Positions 63,579 to 64,000 of a stretch of 64,000 nt of DNA are shown one piece after another. The stretch lies in NCBI RefSeq assembly GCF_003669015.1, contig NZ_CP033069.1, forward strand, positions 2,428,501 through 2,492,500. Reading direction: 5' to 3'. Below the pieces are notes generated by a model, which saw only the letters and a program-made list of their open reading frames with translations, was not told where the DNA came from and ran no database searches. Positions within the stretch are counted from its first letter, which is position 1, and every line of letters starts with the position of its first letter. A program made the position numbers and the translations under genes. Source of the DNA: Acidovorax sp. 1608163. GTDB lineage: Bacteria; Pseudomonadota; Gammaproteobacteria; Burkholderiales; Burkholderiaceae_C.

Positions 63579-64000
63579 CTACCGTTCAGGCGCGATGTGT
63601 TCGGCGTAATCGTACAGCGCACCCAGGATGTCCTGCGTGCGATCGTCGTCGGCGGTCTCGGAGAGTTGGTCGATTTCGGTGAACAACTGCTCTACCGTGC
63701 GCGCCCCGCCCTGCCCATCAAACAGGCTGGCGGCGCGGTGGGCTTCCCAGCGCTCTTGTTCCTCAGGCGTGAGGGTTTGCGGAAAATTGCGCGCCCGGTA
63801 GCGCCAGACCAGCTCGGCCAGGCGTGGGTCATCGAAGCCCGTACGGGCCGTGGCCAGCTTGGCGCCCGACATCTCGCGCAGCTCGTTCAGGTAACGCCGG
63901 TCGTTGTTGCCCACAAAGCCGCCGTACAGGTCCTGGTCCACATCGGGCGTGGGCTCGGCAGGCCGGGCGAACACGGCGGGCCAGATGCCACTCATGTCGG
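63579..64000 (-). CDS. sbcB: Exodeoxyribonuclease I (SbcB), C-terminal part, cut by window edge
   Basis: 3'-5' single-strand DNA exonuclease acting in recombination and mismatch repair. Only the C-terminal about 140 residues are in the window. LYGGFVGNNDRRYLNELREM, FDDPRLAELVWRYRARNFPQ and TLTPEEQERWEAHR are the conserved ExoI C-terminal helical domain that binds SSB, as in E. coli SbcB. The exonuclease active site lies beyond the right edge. The stop is TAG at 63579. Confidence 0.87.
   Translation of the reverse strand, partial: DMSGIWPAVFARPAEPTPDVDQDLYGGFVGNNDRRYLNELREMSGAKLATARTGFDDPRLAELVWRYRARNFPQTLTPEEQERWEAHRAASLFDGQGGARTVEQLFTEIDQLSETADDDRTQDILGALYDYAEHIAPER

Overview
The window reads as chromosomal DNA of a high-GC betaproteobacterium, most likely the family Comamonadaceae (Acidovorax and relatives). 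This rests on the mix of families (Bug/TctC periplasmic proteins, many LysR regulators, a small MATPNYGYEKRQRE-type protein, beta-type cys genes) and on an intergenic hairpin repeat with a CTGCTAGCGCTT / AAGCGCTAGCAG core that occurs about eight times and that I associate with this family. No rRNA, tRNA, CRISPR, insertion sequence or prophage was seen.

Layout. 1-3.3 kb: LysR gene, flavin monooxygenase-like gene and the start of a peptide-type ABC permease, all on the minus strand. 3.4-4.4 kb: YigZ/IMPACT protein and a small YjfB-type protein. 4.4-10.7 kb: a likely D-serine/D-amino-acid unit with dsdA, Bug protein, amidase and DAO-type oxidase on minus, and a divergent DsdC-like activator. 10.8-14.9 kb: orphan PhyH oxygenase, a 95-residue tandem-repeat protein of a family thought to form a 7_1 knot, a split chromate transporter pair and an unknown membrane protein. 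14.9-25.5 kb: LivK-type binding protein, rlmB, a LolD-like ATPase divergent from tesA, a broken DUF2189 gene, metC, a BON lipoprotein, a frameshifted SulP transporter, a GGDEF gene and a MinD/FlhG-like ATPase. 25.6-33.9 kb: a short TrhO paralogue, a redox cluster (two pirins, flavodoxin, LysR), a renalase-like oxidoreductase, gluQ, trmB and a GGDEF gene.

34-43.3 kb is a resistance region: class A beta-lactamase with a divergent AmpR-like regulator, then a complete RND efflux operon (adaptor, pump, outer-membrane factor, TetR) facing a second TetR gene. The shared 171-bp region contains a promoter and two sites with the same CGGTACGGT 9-mer. 43.4-48 kb: a frameshifted GAF/HD-GYP gene, full-length trhO, a GST and a membrane GGDEF gene. 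48.3-54.6 kb: dsbB, the sulfate uptake operon sbp-cysT-cysW-cysA, a small hydrolase and a 1-Cys peroxiredoxin. sbp and the peroxiredoxin gene carry the same promoter module at the same distance from their starts. 54.9-64 kb: chemoreceptor, fused SpmA/SpmB protein, a likely Fur-controlled unit (unknown gene, Mn-type sodA, ZIP transporter), a serine/threonine kinase fused to a cyclic-nucleotide-binding domain (frameshifted), a frameshifted cystathionine gamma-synthase family gene and the end of sbcB.

Five otherwise well-preserved genes are each broken by exactly one missing base in or next to a homopolymer run. This looks more like systematic sequencing error than decay. All statements come from reading the sequence; family names rest on recognised motifs, not on a search.
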